The notes: generated from the sequence alone by a model not told the origin. Counted from the stretch's first letter, positions 44,791-54,164 are shown. The stretch: 64,000 nt of DNA from Microbacterium esteraromaticum (GCF_028747645.1 NZ_CP118100.1:2232001-2296000), one strand, 5' to 3'. Numbers and translations: made by a program.

Positions 44791-44855
44791 CGCCGACACC
44801 CCCACGTGCACGCGTCCGCACCTGGGGGTGTGGGCGCGACGTGGGGGTGTCGGCG
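44791..44855. repeat. 65-bp palindromic element, 17-bp arms
   Basis: CGCCGACACCCCCACGT and its perfect complement 31 bases later, with a further CACC-x-GGGGGTGT inside the loop. A second copy of CCGCCGACACCCCC lies as a direct repeat just to the left (44771-44784). It sits six bases after the aldo/keto reductase stop on the minus strand and may end that transcript. Confidence 0.7.
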
Positions 44856-44861
44856 GTGTGC

Positions 44862-45710
<849 letters not shown>

Positions 45711-45772
45711 GGGGTTGTCATGACAGGTCGGCACTGTTTCGCAACTCTGCTTCGTAGCTCTGCGTTGCACCG

Positions 45773-46072
45773 TCAGCTCGGACCCAGCAGAGCGCGCAGT
45801 TGCGCCGTGTAGTCCTCGAACGCACGGCGCCCGGTCACGCTCAGGGCAAGATACGTCACCGGCGTTCGACCCCGATGTGTCTTCTCGATGACGATGTACC
45901 CGGCATCCTCGAGTTTGCGCAGGTGGGTGGCCAGGTTGCCCGCCGTCATATCGAGCAGTTCCTGCAACCGCGGGAAGGTGACGTAGTCGCTCGCGGCGAG
46001 CGTCGCCAGCGCCGCCACGATGCGCAGCCGCGCCTGTGCGTGGATCACCGGATCGAGATCAGGCACAGTCAT
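45773..46072 (-). CDS. Small winged-helix regulator (HTH_27/ArsR-like), 99 residues
   Basis: DNA-binding protein: RLRIVAALATLAASDYVTFPRLQELLDMTAGNLATHLRKLEDAGYIVIEK is one complete winged helix (shown here only as its outline: helix pair, recognition helix TAGNLATHLRKLE, wing HRGRTPVTYLAL). No effector domain is present. It is last in a three-gene operon and overlaps the preceding gene by 14 bases. It probably binds the palindrome in front of the operon (47525-47540) and so controls its own synthesis; this is inferred. A GTG two codons later is an alternative start. Confidence 0.85.
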   Translation of the reverse strand: MTVPDLDPVIHAQARLRIVAALATLAASDYVTFPRLQELLDMTAGNLATHLRKLEDAGYIVIEKTHRGRTPVTYLALSVTGRRAFEDYTAQLRALLGPS

Positions 46073-46745
46073 CCCCCGCCTGCGCGAGACTGCGCCGCGC
46101 GCCGCGGCGCCACCAGGCGCTCCACGCGGCGACAACAAGGAACGCACCACCTCCGGCGATCGCGTAGACGAGAAATGCTGTCGGATGCTGAAGACTCGCG
46201 CCCACGGCCGCGAGGATCACCGACCAGATGCCGAGCACCAGCATCGGGGCGGCGTCCCAGATCACCCCGGCCATCAAGTACATGATGCCGCTGAAGAAGA
46301 TGAACACGCTCGGGTAGAAGACCACCAGCAGCGCATCAGACATTCCGTGCGCGGCAAGCGCCTGCCCGATCACGAACAGCACGATGCCGCCGACCCACCA
46401 GGTGTTGCCGTACACGATCCCAACGAAGGCGGCCTGGCGCGTGCCACGCAGCCCTCGCCCCGAGAGCGCACCGAGCACCGTCGAGAGCACGCCCGCGGCG
46501 ATGAGCAGCGCGGCGAAGGTGACGCCGGCGGCGAGAGTCGGCAGCGGCTCGTCGGGATGCTGGCGGACATCCACCCACAGCACGAGGAAACCGGCGAGCC
46601 AGGCGACGCCCCAGGCGAGCAGCATCCACGGCACGAACGCCGCGGTGCGGGCGGTGATCTGCTGCTGTTGGCGGTGCACGAGCGACAGCATCCGCTCTGG
46701 GCTCAGTGCGGCATCGTCATCGGAAGTGTCATCAGGCGTGGTCAT
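46059..46745 (-). CDS. Six-helix membrane protein of a CPBP operon, 228 residues
   Basis: I do not recognise a named family. A polar N-terminus of about 30 residues (Asp- and Gln-rich, MLSLVHRQQQQITART) precedes about six hydrophobic helices spaced to the C-terminus. It lies one base after the CPBP protease stop (TGAGATG) and overlaps the regulator gene, so all three products are made together. A transport or sensor role is possible. Similar arrangements (regulator plus multi-helix proteins) occur in actinobacteria as uncharacterised operons. Confidence 0.7.
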   Translation of the reverse strand: MTTPDDTSDDDAALSPERMLSLVHRQQQQITARTAAFVPWMLLAWGVAWLAGFLVLWVDVRQHPDEPLPTLAAGVTFAALLIAAGVLSTVLGALSGRGLRGTRQAAFVGIVYGNTWWVGGIVLFVIGQALAAHGMSDALLVVFYPSVFIFFSGIMYLMAGVIWDAAPMLVLGIWSVILAAVGASLQHPTAFLVYAIAGGGAFLVVAAWSAWWRRGARRSLAQAGDDCA

Positions 46746-46746
46746 C

Positions 46747-47511
46747 TCAAGCTCCGATCATGAACGGGATGAACAGGGCGGGCAGGGTGAAGAAGAGGTT
46801 CACGAGCCCGTGCGCGAACACGAGCGGCATCAGGCGCCCCTGCCATCGGTAGATCAGCCCCGAGATGAGTCCCCACACGGTGAAGCAGCACACGAAGATC
46901 ACCACCGCGTCGGGGGTCGGTGCGTACCAGATGTGCTGCAGACCGAACAGGACTGCGGGGATGCCGATCGCCAGCGCCACGGGCTTCCGCTTGGCGAGTC
47001 CTCTTTGCGCGTAGCCGCGGTACACGAGTTCCTCAGCCGGGGCGTTCAGCGGCGCGAACGTCAGCGCGGCGGCAACTCCGAGCACGCTCCAGACCGCGGC
47101 GGGGAGGTCGGGCAGCGTGCCGCTGACGAAGACCGTCTCGAACGACTCGAAGACGTCGGCTCCGAACCTCAGCGCCATCAGGCCGATCATCACCGCGACG
47201 AACGGCAGATACATCACTGTCAGCCACAGCACACCCCAGGCGAGATCTCGCCATGCCCGATCGCGGCGCCAGCCGAGCATCTCGTGCAGGCTACCGCCGT
47301 CCCGTCGCACCAGACGGTGGACGACGACGAGGCACACGAGGTTGACCGGCAGCATCGCCACCGATGACAGCAACGGCGACGGCGGCAACGCCTCGGGCTG
47401 TGCGCCGGCCAGCAGCCAGACGACGGTCGAGGCGATCGCGACGAGCCCGATCCGCAGCAGCGGCAGGCCGATCACCCACCGCTCGGCAGTTCGCAAATGC
47501 GTCGTCGTCAT
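46747..47511 (-). CDS. CPBP intramembrane glutamic endopeptidase
   Basis: Membrane protease of the CAAX/bacteriocin-processing family, 254 residues, about seven helices. The catalytic motifs are all present: EELVYRGYAQRG (EExxxR), FGLQHIWY (FxxxH) and FAHGLVNLFF (HxxxN). First gene of a three-gene operon. The ATG at 47511 has TACAAA six bases upstream, with TTGACT 17 bases further and a perfect palindrome filling the spacer. Homologues process bacteriocins, give self-immunity or anchor proteins; no bacteriocin precursor is seen nearby. Confidence 0.9.
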   Translation of the reverse strand: MTTTHLRTAERWVIGLPLLRIGLVAIASTVVWLLAGAQPEALPPSPLLSSVAMLPVNLVCLVVVHRLVRRDGGSLHEMLGWRRDRAWRDLAWGVLWLTVMYLPFVAVMIGLMALRFGADVFESFETVFVSGTLPDLPAAVWSVLGVAAALTFAPLNAPAEELVYRGYAQRGLAKRKPVALAIGIPAVLFGLQHIWYAPTPDAVVIFVCCFTVWGLISGLIYRWQGRLMPLVFAHGLVNLFFTLPALFIPFMIGA

Positions 47512-47517
47512 GGCTAC

Positions 47518-47546
47518 TTTGTAACGCAAAGTACTTTGCGAGTCAA
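47518..47546 (-). promoter_or_regulatory. Promoter of the CPBP operon (TTGACT-17-TACAAA, leaderless)
   Basis: On the minus strand TTGACT (47546-47541), a 17-base spacer and TACAAA (47523-47518), then six bases to the ATG. It is the best-matched complete promoter in the window. Confidence 0.75.
47525..47540. promoter_or_regulatory. Perfect 16-bp operator-like palindrome in the CPBP promoter spacer
   Basis: CGCAAAGTACTTTGCG fills the spacer between -35 and -10 except for one base. A further ACTTTG half-site overlaps the -10 (47516-47521), making three half-sites in phase. The expected binder is the small winged-helix protein encoded last in the operon, giving autorepression. Confidence 0.75.
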
Positions 47547-47569
47547 TGCTCTGTGTGCGCGCACCCCCG

Positions 47570-48637
47570 TCAGGGGCGCAGCATCGCCGCGGCGTCGCCG
47601 GCGCGCGCGGCCAGCGTCTCCAACGGTCCGCGCCCGATCAGCGCCGACCACAGCGTGCACGCGACTAGCAGGATGACTGTCGACCAGAGCAGGATCTGCG
47701 GCTCGGCGAGCCGACTATCCGGCCCCGCCATCACGAAGTACGACACCACATGGGCCGTGTATGCGGTCAGCGGCATAGACCCGAGCGCCGCCACGGGCAG
47801 CAGCGGCCAACGCAATGGATGAGACGCCCCCAGGCAGACCCCGACCACCAGCAGCCCGAGCCCCAGAGCGGCCAAGAGCTCGACCATCGCCCCGGAATGA
47901 GGTGAGATATCGAATACAGCCGCCTGCAGCAGCCGGTCGGACACCGGCACGAGCGCCACCAGGTGCGCCGCGACCAGCAGCACCGTACCGGTCAGGACGA
48001 ACCCCCACGCCGTCACAGACCGGTGCAACGGCAACCGGCCCAGCGCCATCCCGATCAGCGCGAAGAACAGCCACACCGTGATCGGGTACGAGCCGCGCAG
48101 CAAGAACTCCCACACTGGCCCCATCGCGTCCTCGGGCAGCCCCGCGAGCACGGCAAGCCATACGGGCCCGAGCAGACCGAGAACCGCCGCGCAGAGAGCC
48201 AGCGACAGCGTTCGCCAGCGCAGCACAGGGATCAGCACCAGGTACAGCACGCCGTACAGCGTGAGCACGATGGCGATCGCGGTATCGAAGGCCTCCAGCA
48301 GCAGGCCGATCACGAAGATCGTCACGCCGCGCCCCAGCATCCGAAGACGCGCCGACGCGATCTCCGCGTCGGAAACCTGGCCACACTGGGTCATCAGCGC
48401 AATCGAGAATCCGGCGAGCAGCGCGAACAGCAGCGACGGGTAGCCGTTGACGATACCGGCCCAGCTGCGCGGTTCGAACAACGCGAACGCATCATCGATC
48501 CCGGCGACGTGCGCGCCCATCATTCCGATGATGGCGAGCGCACGCGCCACGTCGAGGCCCATCACCCGCGGCGGCCGGCCGAACGAGCGCCACCAGCGCG
48601 CGCCGCCGGGCGCCGCGGGCGCCCGTGTACCGGTCAT
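47570..48637 (-). CDS. Acyltransferase-like multi-helix membrane protein, paralogue A (DUF1624/DUF418-like)
   Basis: 355 residues, about ten membrane helices. RVMGLDVARALAIIGMMGAH with the His at the end of helix one is shared with heparan-alpha-glucosaminide N-acetyltransferase-like proteins; SMPLTAYTAHVVSYF is near the C-terminus. Roles are proposed in transferring acyl groups across the membrane; the substrate is unknown. It is a paralogue of the gene immediately upstream (same N-terminal motif, same helix order). TACCGT is six bases before the ATG. Confidence 0.8.
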   Translation of the reverse strand: MTGTRAPAAPGGARWWRSFGRPPRVMGLDVARALAIIGMMGAHVAGIDDAFALFEPRSWAGIVNGYPSLLFALLAGFSIALMTQCGQVSDAEIASARLRMLGRGVTIFVIGLLLEAFDTAIAIVLTLYGVLYLVLIPVLRWRTLSLALCAAVLGLLGPVWLAVLAGLPEDAMGPVWEFLLRGSYPITVWLFFALIGMALGRLPLHRSVTAWGFVLTGTVLLVAAHLVALVPVSDRLLQAAVFDISPHSGAMVELLAALGLGLLVVGVCLGASHPLRWPLLPVAALGSMPLTAYTAHVVSYFVMAGPDSRLAEPQILLWSTVILLVACTLWSALIGRGPLETLAARAGDAAAMLRP

Positions 48638-48643
48638 GCCTCG

Positions 48644-48649
48644 ACGGTA
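48644..48649 (-). promoter_or_regulatory. -10 box of acyltransferase-like paralogue A (leaderless type)
   Basis: TACCGT on the minus strand, six bases before the ATG. Confidence 0.4.
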
Positions 48650-48655
48650 CTGAGC

Positions 48656-48669
48656 ACAGCGCGCGCTGT
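48656..48669. promoter_or_regulatory. 14-bp palindrome upstream of paralogue A
   Basis: ACAGCGCGCGCTGT, perfect, lying in the -10/-35 spacer and -35 region. Candidate regulator site; GC-rich palindromes also arise by chance in this genome. Confidence 0.3.
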
Positions 48670-48697
48670 CACCACGGGATGCCCGTGCCGCGCCTTC

Positions 48698-50068
48698 CTA
48701 CGGCCGGGGCACGCCCGCCGTCTCGGACGCATCACTCGCGGGCGCAGAGACCCGGGAAGTGTCGTCCTGCGATGCGCGGGCACCGGATGCCATCGCCGCC
48801 GCGGCCCGTGCGACCACGCGTTCCAATGGCCCCTGCCCGAAGAACATCGACCACGCCGTCGCCGCCGCGACCATCGCCAGGCTGAACCACCCCCACCATC
48901 CGGAGGCGTCGAACGGCATCGCCATCGGTCCTGCCGCGACGAGGAAGACCAGAATGTGGGCCGAGTAGCCCGTCAGAGGCATTGAGCCGAGCGCGGCCAG
49001 GGGCAGCAACACCCAACGCAGCCAGCGAGTGACCAGCAGACACAGCGCTATCACGACGACCGCGAACCCTCCGGAACCGACGATCTCGGCGGTGCCACCG
49101 CTGTGCGGATACGCCGCCACGAGGGCGTCGAACATCATGACTCCGGGCTGCTGCTCGGCCAGCTGCGTCGGGTAGGTCGCCCACCCCGACTGCTCCTCGT
49201 CGACGCCGAGTTCCCCTTCGTCATCGACGAGAACCTCGTCTCCACCGTCTGCATAGCAGTAGATCTCGCCGCCACCCCAGTCGTCGCAGACCTTGCCGCT
49301 GAAGTCGAACTCCTCGGCGGGGACGCCATACTTTCCAGCATCCGCGTCATCGACGTACGAGAACGACGAGTACGAGTCCGTCGCCGTGTCATCCCCGCCC
49401 TGGCCCTCGGCCAGCGCCCCCACACCATACCCGATGGCCGCGAGCACAACGCCGACCACCAGCATCCACACCGCGGTGCGCACGCGGTCGAGCCGCAGAC
49501 GACCCAGGGCCATTCCCCCCAGCATGAGCGCGAGCCACACCGTGATCGGATACGTGCCGAACAGCACCAGATCCAACCCCGGGGCGCTGGCTGCCAGATT
49601 CACCGCGTGCAGTCCAGCCAGCAGCGGCGGTGCCGCGACGGCGAGCACGCCGGCGGCGATGAGCAGCCGGGTGGCACTCCAGCGCAGGAATGGGATCGCC
49701 GCGACGTAGAGCAGGCCGTACACCGTGAGGATCACCGCGATCGGCGTGCCGAGCGCCTCGAGCGCCACACCGATCACGAAGATCGCGGCGCCCCGCCCGA
49801 GCAGCCGCAGCCGCAGCACCGGCAGCATGTGCGGCTCGGGCACCTGGGTGCGCCCCGTCATGAGCGCGACCGAGACGCCCGCGAGCACCGCGAACAGGAT
49901 CGAGGAACGACCGTCCACAAGGCCGCCGACGCCGAGGTGCGCACCGACCATTCCCAGCAGGGCCAGAGCGCGCGCCACGTCAAGGCCCATGATGCGCGGG
50001 AGGCGCCCGAATGTGCGCCACCACCGCACGGGAGCAGGAGCGGCGGCAGAGAGATCAGTGCTGGTCAC
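48698..50068 (-). CDS. Acyltransferase-like multi-helix membrane protein, paralogue B with acidic insert
   Basis: 456 residues. RIMGLDVARALALLGMVGAH and SMPLTGYSAHILVFLVAAGP align with paralogue A. Between the middle and late helices it carries about 90 extra residues rich in Asp, Glu, Gly and Tyr, including two Cys spaced about ten apart (KVCDDWGGGEIYCYAD). By topology this is likely outside the cell. GTG start, six bases after TACGAT. The tandem arrangement indicates local duplication followed by divergence. Confidence 0.8.
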   Translation of the reverse strand: MTSTDLSAAAPAPVRWWRTFGRLPRIMGLDVARALALLGMVGAHLGVGGLVDGRSSILFAVLAGVSVALMTGRTQVPEPHMLPVLRLRLLGRGAAIFVIGVALEALGTPIAVILTVYGLLYVAAIPFLRWSATRLLIAAGVLAVAAPPLLAGLHAVNLAASAPGLDLVLFGTYPITVWLALMLGGMALGRLRLDRVRTAVWMLVVGVVLAAIGYGVGALAEGQGGDDTATDSYSSFSYVDDADAGKYGVPAEEFDFSGKVCDDWGGGEIYCYADGGDEVLVDDEGELGVDEEQSGWATYPTQLAEQQPGVMMFDALVAAYPHSGGTAEIVGSGGFAVVVIALCLLVTRWLRWVLLPLAALGSMPLTGYSAHILVFLVAAGPMAMPFDASGWWGWFSLAMVAAATAWSMFFGQGPLERVVARAAAAMASGARASQDDTSRVSAPASDASETAGVPRP

Positions 50069-50074
50069 CGATAG

Positions 50075-50080
50075 ATCGTA
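50075..50080 (-). promoter_or_regulatory. -10 box of acyltransferase-like paralogue B (leaderless type)
   Basis: TACGAT on the minus strand, six bases before the GTG; divergent from the hrpA promoter. Confidence 0.5.
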
Positions 50081-50140
50081 CTCAGCACCCGGCGCCGAAC
50101 CCGCGCACGCCACGAACCGACATGCGCTGCCGAAGCAGAA

Positions 50141-50146
50141 TACGAT
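50141..50146 (+). promoter_or_regulatory. -10 box of hrpA
   Basis: TACGAT, eight bases before the ATG; GAAGGG in between is a poor ribosome-binding site. Confidence 0.4.
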
Positions 50147-50154
50147 GAAGGGTC

Positions 50155-53100
50155 ATGTCCACACCGGTGATCGCGTATCCGTCCGAGCTGCCCGTCAGCG
50201 CCGCTCGGCACGAGATCGCCGACGCCATCCGCGACCATCAGGTCGTCATCGTCGCCGGCGCGACCGGCTCGGGCAAGACGACCCAGTTGCCGAAGATCTG
50301 CCTCGAGCTCGGCCGCGAGCACATCGCGCACACCCAGCCCCGGCGCCTCGCCGCCCGCACCATCGCAGAACGCGTCGCCGAGGAACTGCACGTCGAGCTC
50401 GGCGACCTCGTGGGCTACAAGGTGCGCTTCACCGACCAGGTCTCGAAGTCCACGCGCATCGCGCTGATGACCGACGGCATCCTGCTCAACGAGATCCACC
50501 GCGACCGGCTGCTGAACCGCTACGACACGATCATCATCGATGAGGCGCACGAACGCTCGCTGAATGTCGACTTTCTGCTCGGCTATCTGCGCCGGATCCT
50601 GCCGGAGCGCCCGGATCTGAAGGTGATCATCACCTCGGCCACCATCGATCCCGAGAGCTTCGCCGCCCATTTCGCCAATGCCGACGGCGCACCGGCACCG
50701 ATCATCGAGGTCTCCGGGCGCACGTATCCGGTCGAGATCCGCTACCGCGCGCTCACAACTCCGGAAGAATCCGCCGAAGACGACCCCAAACCCGCGAATT
50801 CGGCCCGGTCGGGCAAGAATCTCCGGAGTTCCGAACAGTCCGAGCCCGACGACGAGGTCTCGGCGATCGTCGCCGCACTGCGCGAACTCGACAGGGAACC
50901 GGCCGGCGACGTGCTGGTGTTCCTGCCCGGTGAAGCTGAGATCCGCGACGCCGCGGACGCCGTGCGCGGCGCCTACCGCTCGGCGACCGCGCCCGTCGAG
51001 GTGCTGCCGCTGTACGGCAGACTGTCGGCCACCGAGCAGCACCGCGTGTTCGAGCCGTCGAAGGTCGCCGGGGTGCGCCGGCGAGTGATCCTGGCCACGA
51101 ACGTGGCCGAGACCAGCCTCACGGTGCCCGGCATCAAGTACGTCATCGACACCGGCACGGCGCGCATCTCGCGCTACAGCGCCCGCTCGAAGGTGCAGCG
51201 GCTGCCCATCGAGGCCGTGTCGCAGGCATCCGCGAACCAGCGTTCGGGCCGCGCGGGCCGCACAAGCGACGGCATCGCCATCCGCCTGTACAGCGAAGAG
51301 GACTTCGAGCGCCGACCGGAGTTCACCGAACCCGAGGTACTGCGCACCTCGCTGGCCTCGGTGGTGCTGCAGATGCTCTCGCTCGGATTCGGCGACATCA
51401 CGGCCTTCCCGTTCCTCACTCCCCCGGACTCGCGCGGTGTGAAGGCCGCGTTCGACCTGCTCACCGAGATCGGGGCCGTCGAGACGACCCGCGGAACCGA
51501 ACCGCGTCTGACCCGGATCGGACGCGACATCTCGCGGATGCCGATGGATCCGCGATTCGCGCGGATGCTGGTCGAGGCCGGCCGCACCGGCGTGATCGAC
51601 GAGGTCATGCCGATCGTCGCCGGCCTGTCGATCCAGGATGTGCGTGAGCGACCGAGCGCCGATGCACCGCCGTCGGCGCGCGAGGCCGCCGAGCGCGCAC
51701 ACGCGCGTTTCATCGACCCGACCAGTGACTTCCTCACCCTGCTGAACCTGTGGAACCACCTGCGCGAGCAGCAAAAGGAATTGGGATCGAGCGCATTCCG
51801 CCGAATGTGCCGCACCGAGCATCTCAACTACGTGCGCGTGCGCGAGTGGTTCGACGTGCACCGGCAGCTGCGCACGCTGGTGAAGACGGCAAAGCCCCAG
51901 GACCGGGGTGAGGCGGCCGCCGATCCGGATGCCGTGCATCGTGCGATTCTCTCGGGCCTGCTCTCACAGATCGGCATCCTCGACGAGCGCACCGCCGCGG
52001 GGAGTGCGAACAAGGCAAAGGGTGAGAAGCGCCGCATCACCGAGTACCGCGGAGCCCGTGGCATCCGCTTCTCGATCTTCCCCGGTTCTGGTCTGCGCAA
52101 GAAGTCCCCGCAGGCGGTGATGGCCGCCGAGATCGTCGAGACCTCGCGCACCTTCGCCCGCACCGTCGCCGCGATCGACCCCGCCTGGGCGGAGTCACTC
52201 GCCGGCGACCTCGCCAAGCGCCAGGTCTCGGAACCGCACTGGTCGAAGGATGCCGGTGCTGCCGTCGCGTTCGAGAAGGTGACGCTGTTCGGAGTCGAGA
52301 TCATCCCGCGTCGCCGCGTGCAGTTCGCGCGGATCGACCGCGCCGGCGCGCGCGAGCTCTTCCTGCGTCACGCCCTGGTCGAGGGCGAATGGGATCCGAG
52401 CCGGATCGACAAGCGGGTCAGCGCGTTCTGGCGGGCGAACTCCGAGCTGCGGCGACGGCTGGAGAAGCTCGAGGAGCGCGAACGGCGCCGCGATATCCTG
52501 GCCGGAGACGAGGCGGTGTACGCCTTCTACGACGAGCGCATTCCCCGCGACGTGTTCGACGTGCGCTCGTTCGAGAAGTGGTGGCGCGAAGCGCTGGCAT
52601 CCACCCCGAAGCTGCTGGTGATGCGCGAGAGCGACCTGCTCGACGACGACGGGCGGACCGACCAGGGCGAGTTCCCCACGCGCTGGACGCAGGGCGATCA
52701 GGTACTCGGACTCGCCTACCGCTTCGAGCCGGGCGCCGCCGACGACGGCGTGAGCGTCGTCGTGCCCCTGGCACTGCTGCAACAGATCCGCGACACCGGC
52801 TTCGACTGGCAGGTGCCGGGGCTGCGCGCCGAACTGATCACCGCGCTGCTGCGCGCGCTGCCGAAGGCCATCCGGCGGCACGTCGTGCCCGCGGCCGACT
52901 GGGCCGAGAAGTTCGGCACCGAGCTCGCCGCCGAGGCACCCGAACACCACCTGGGCACGCCGACGCGGTCGCTGAAAGAGGCTCTTGCGCGACTCATCCA
53001 GCCCCTGGCCAACCAGCCCGTCAGCGCCGCCGACTTCGATGACACCCGTGTGCCCGGGCACCTGCAGATGAACTTCCGCGCTGTCGACGAACGCGGGCGG

Positions 53101-54126
53101 GTAGCGGGCTCGGCCCGTGACCTGGGTGAGTTGCAGCAGAAGCTATCCGACCGCTCACGGCAGAGCGTCACACGGTCGCTGCAGCGGCCCGCGCCGCGTG
53201 CGGGGGCCGCGCACGATGCGAAGGCCGTCGCGGCAGCATCCGTCCGCGCTCCGATCGAGCGCGACGACCTCACCGACTGGACCTTCGGCGACCTGCCCGA
53301 CGTACTCGACACGAAAGTCGCCGGCGGCACCGTGCGCGGTTACCCCGCGGTCATCGACCGCGGCGCATCCGTGTCGGTGCGGGTCGAGGCGACGGCGGAT
53401 GCTGCGGCAGCAGCCACCCGCGAGGGGCTGCTGCGTCTGATGCTGCTGAACCTGCCCTCCCCCGCGTCGTACGTGCAAAGCCACCTCACCGCGCCCGAGA
53501 AGCTGGCGCTGGCCGCGTCACCCTATGCGTCTGTTGCGGCGCTGATCGAAGACTCCCGCGTTGCGGTCGTGCGCGCCCTGATCGGGCAGCACCTGCCGGG
53601 CGGTGTGACACGCAATCAGGCCGAGTACACGCGCGTCCGCGATGCGGTGAACGCCGAACTGGTCGACAGCCTGTTCGCCTGCGTATCGCTGGTCGCCCGC
53701 ATCCTCACCAAGAGTCGCGACGTCGAACGCGGCATCAAAGCACAGAACTCCCTCGCTCTGCTCGGTCCGCTGAACGACATCCGCACCCAGCTGGCGGGGT
53801 TGATCCGGCCCGGCTTCATCTCGTCGACCGGAGTCGAGCGGCTCAGCCACCTGCCGCGCTACCTCGACGGCATGCTCGACCGGCTCAAGACGCTGTCGAA
53901 CGAGCCGGGCAAGGACCGCACGCGCATGACCGAGTACGAACGCATGCAGAAGGCCTTCGAAGACGCGGGCGGCACGATCCCGCTGCCGGCCGACGCACCC
54001 GCCGCGCTGGTCGAGGTGCGCTGGCTGCTCGAGGAGTACCGCATCAGCGTGTTCGCCCAGCGCCTGGGCACCGCACAGCCGGTGTCGCCGCAGCGCATCA
54101 TGAAAGTGCTAACCGCCGGACGCTGA
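50155..54126 (+). CDS. hrpA: ATP-dependent RNA helicase HrpA
   Basis: DEAH/RHA helicase, 1323 residues, usual for HrpA. Motif I GATGSGKTTQLPK (about 38-50), motif II DEAHERSLNVDFL, motif III SATIDPE, motif VI QRSGRAGRT; the C-terminal half has the HA2, OB and DUF3418 regions of HrpA. Members unwind RNA and rescue stalled ribosomes. Residues about 202-240 form a polar, low-complexity stretch between the two RecA-like domains; the DNA there (50757-50830) has the form of an inserted palindromic element. Confidence 0.95.
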   Translation: MSTPVIAYPSELPVSAARHEIADAIRDHQVVIVAGATGSGKTTQLPKICLELGREHIAHTQPRRLAARTIAERVAEELHVELGDLVGYKVRFTDQVSKSTRIALMTDGILLNEIHRDRLLNRYDTIIIDEAHERSLNVDFLLGYLRRILPERPDLKVIITSATIDPESFAAHFANADGAPAPIIEVSGRTYPVEIRYRALTTPEESAEDDPKPANSARSGKNLRSSEQSEPDDEVSAIVAALRELDREPAGDVLVFLPGEAEIRDAADAVRGAYRSATAPVEVLPLYGRLSATEQHRVFEPSKVAGVRRRVILATNVAETSLTVPGIKYVIDTGTARISRYSARSKVQRLPIEAVSQASANQRSGRAGRTSDGIAIRLYSEEDFERRPEFTEPEVLRTSLASVVLQMLSLGFGDITAFPFLTPPDSRGVKAAFDLLTEIGAVETTRGTEPRLTRIGRDISRMPMDPRFARMLVEAGRTGVIDEVMPIVAGLSIQDVRERPSADAPPSAREAAERAHARFIDPTSDFLTLLNLWNHLREQQKELGSSAFRRMCRTEHLNYVRVREWFDVHRQLRTLVKTAKPQDRGEAAADPDAVHRAILSGLLSQIGILDERTAAGSANKAKGEKRRITEYRGARGIRFSIFPGSGLRKKSPQAVMAAEIVETSRTFARTVAAIDPAWAESLAGDLAKRQVSEPHWSKDAGAAVAFEKVTLFGVEIIPRRRVQFARIDRAGARELFLRHALVEGEWDPSRIDKRVSAFWRANSELRRRLEKLEERERRRDILAGDEAVYAFYDERIPRDVFDVRSFEKWWREALASTPKLLVMRESDLLDDDGRTDQGEFPTRWTQGDQVLGLAYRFEPGAADDGVSVVVPLALLQQIRDTGFDWQVPGLRAELITALLRALPKAIRRHVVPAADWAEKFGTELAAEAPEHHLGTPTRSLKEALARLIQPLANQPVSAADFDDTRVPGHLQMNFRAVDERGRVAGSARDLGELQQKLSDRSRQSVTRSLQRPAPRAGAAHDAKAVAAASVRAPIERDDLTDWTFGDLPDVLDTKVAGGTVRGYPAVIDRGASVSVRVEATADAAAAATREGLLRLMLLNLPSPASYVQSHLTAPEKLALAASPYASVAALIEDSRVAVVRALIGQHLPGGVTRNQAEYTRVRDAVNAELVDSLFACVSLVARILTKSRDVERGIKAQNSLALLGPLNDIRTQLAGLIRPGFISSTGVERLSHLPRYLDGMLDRLKTLSNEPGKDRTRMTEYERMQKAFEDAGGTIPLPADAPAALVEVRWLLEEYRISVFAQRLGTAQPVSPQRIMKVLTAGR
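50757..50830. repeat. 74-bp palindromic element inside hrpA, in frame
   Basis: Arms AACTCCGGA and TCCGGAGTT (9 bp perfect) enclose a segment with imperfect continuing complementarity (AGAAT and AAGAAT next to the arms). It codes for the polar insert of HrpA and looks like an intergenic repeat that entered a tolerant site. The similarity is to the layout, not the sequence, of the other elements in this window. Confidence 0.45.
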
Positions 54127-54152
54127 GAAGTTGCCGATCCGTGCCGCATCGG

Positions 54153-54158
54153 TAGCCT
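54153..54158 (+). promoter_or_regulatory. -10 box of the quinone-oxidoreductase-like gene (leaderless type)
   Basis: TAGCCT, six bases before the ATG, with TTGCCG sixteen bases upstream as a -35. Confidence 0.5.
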
Positions 54159-54164
54159 GGCGGC

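Noticed and set aside
44771..44860. CRISPR-like repeat array
   Set aside because: Only one direct repeat and one inverted pair, no regular spacers and no cas genes nearby.
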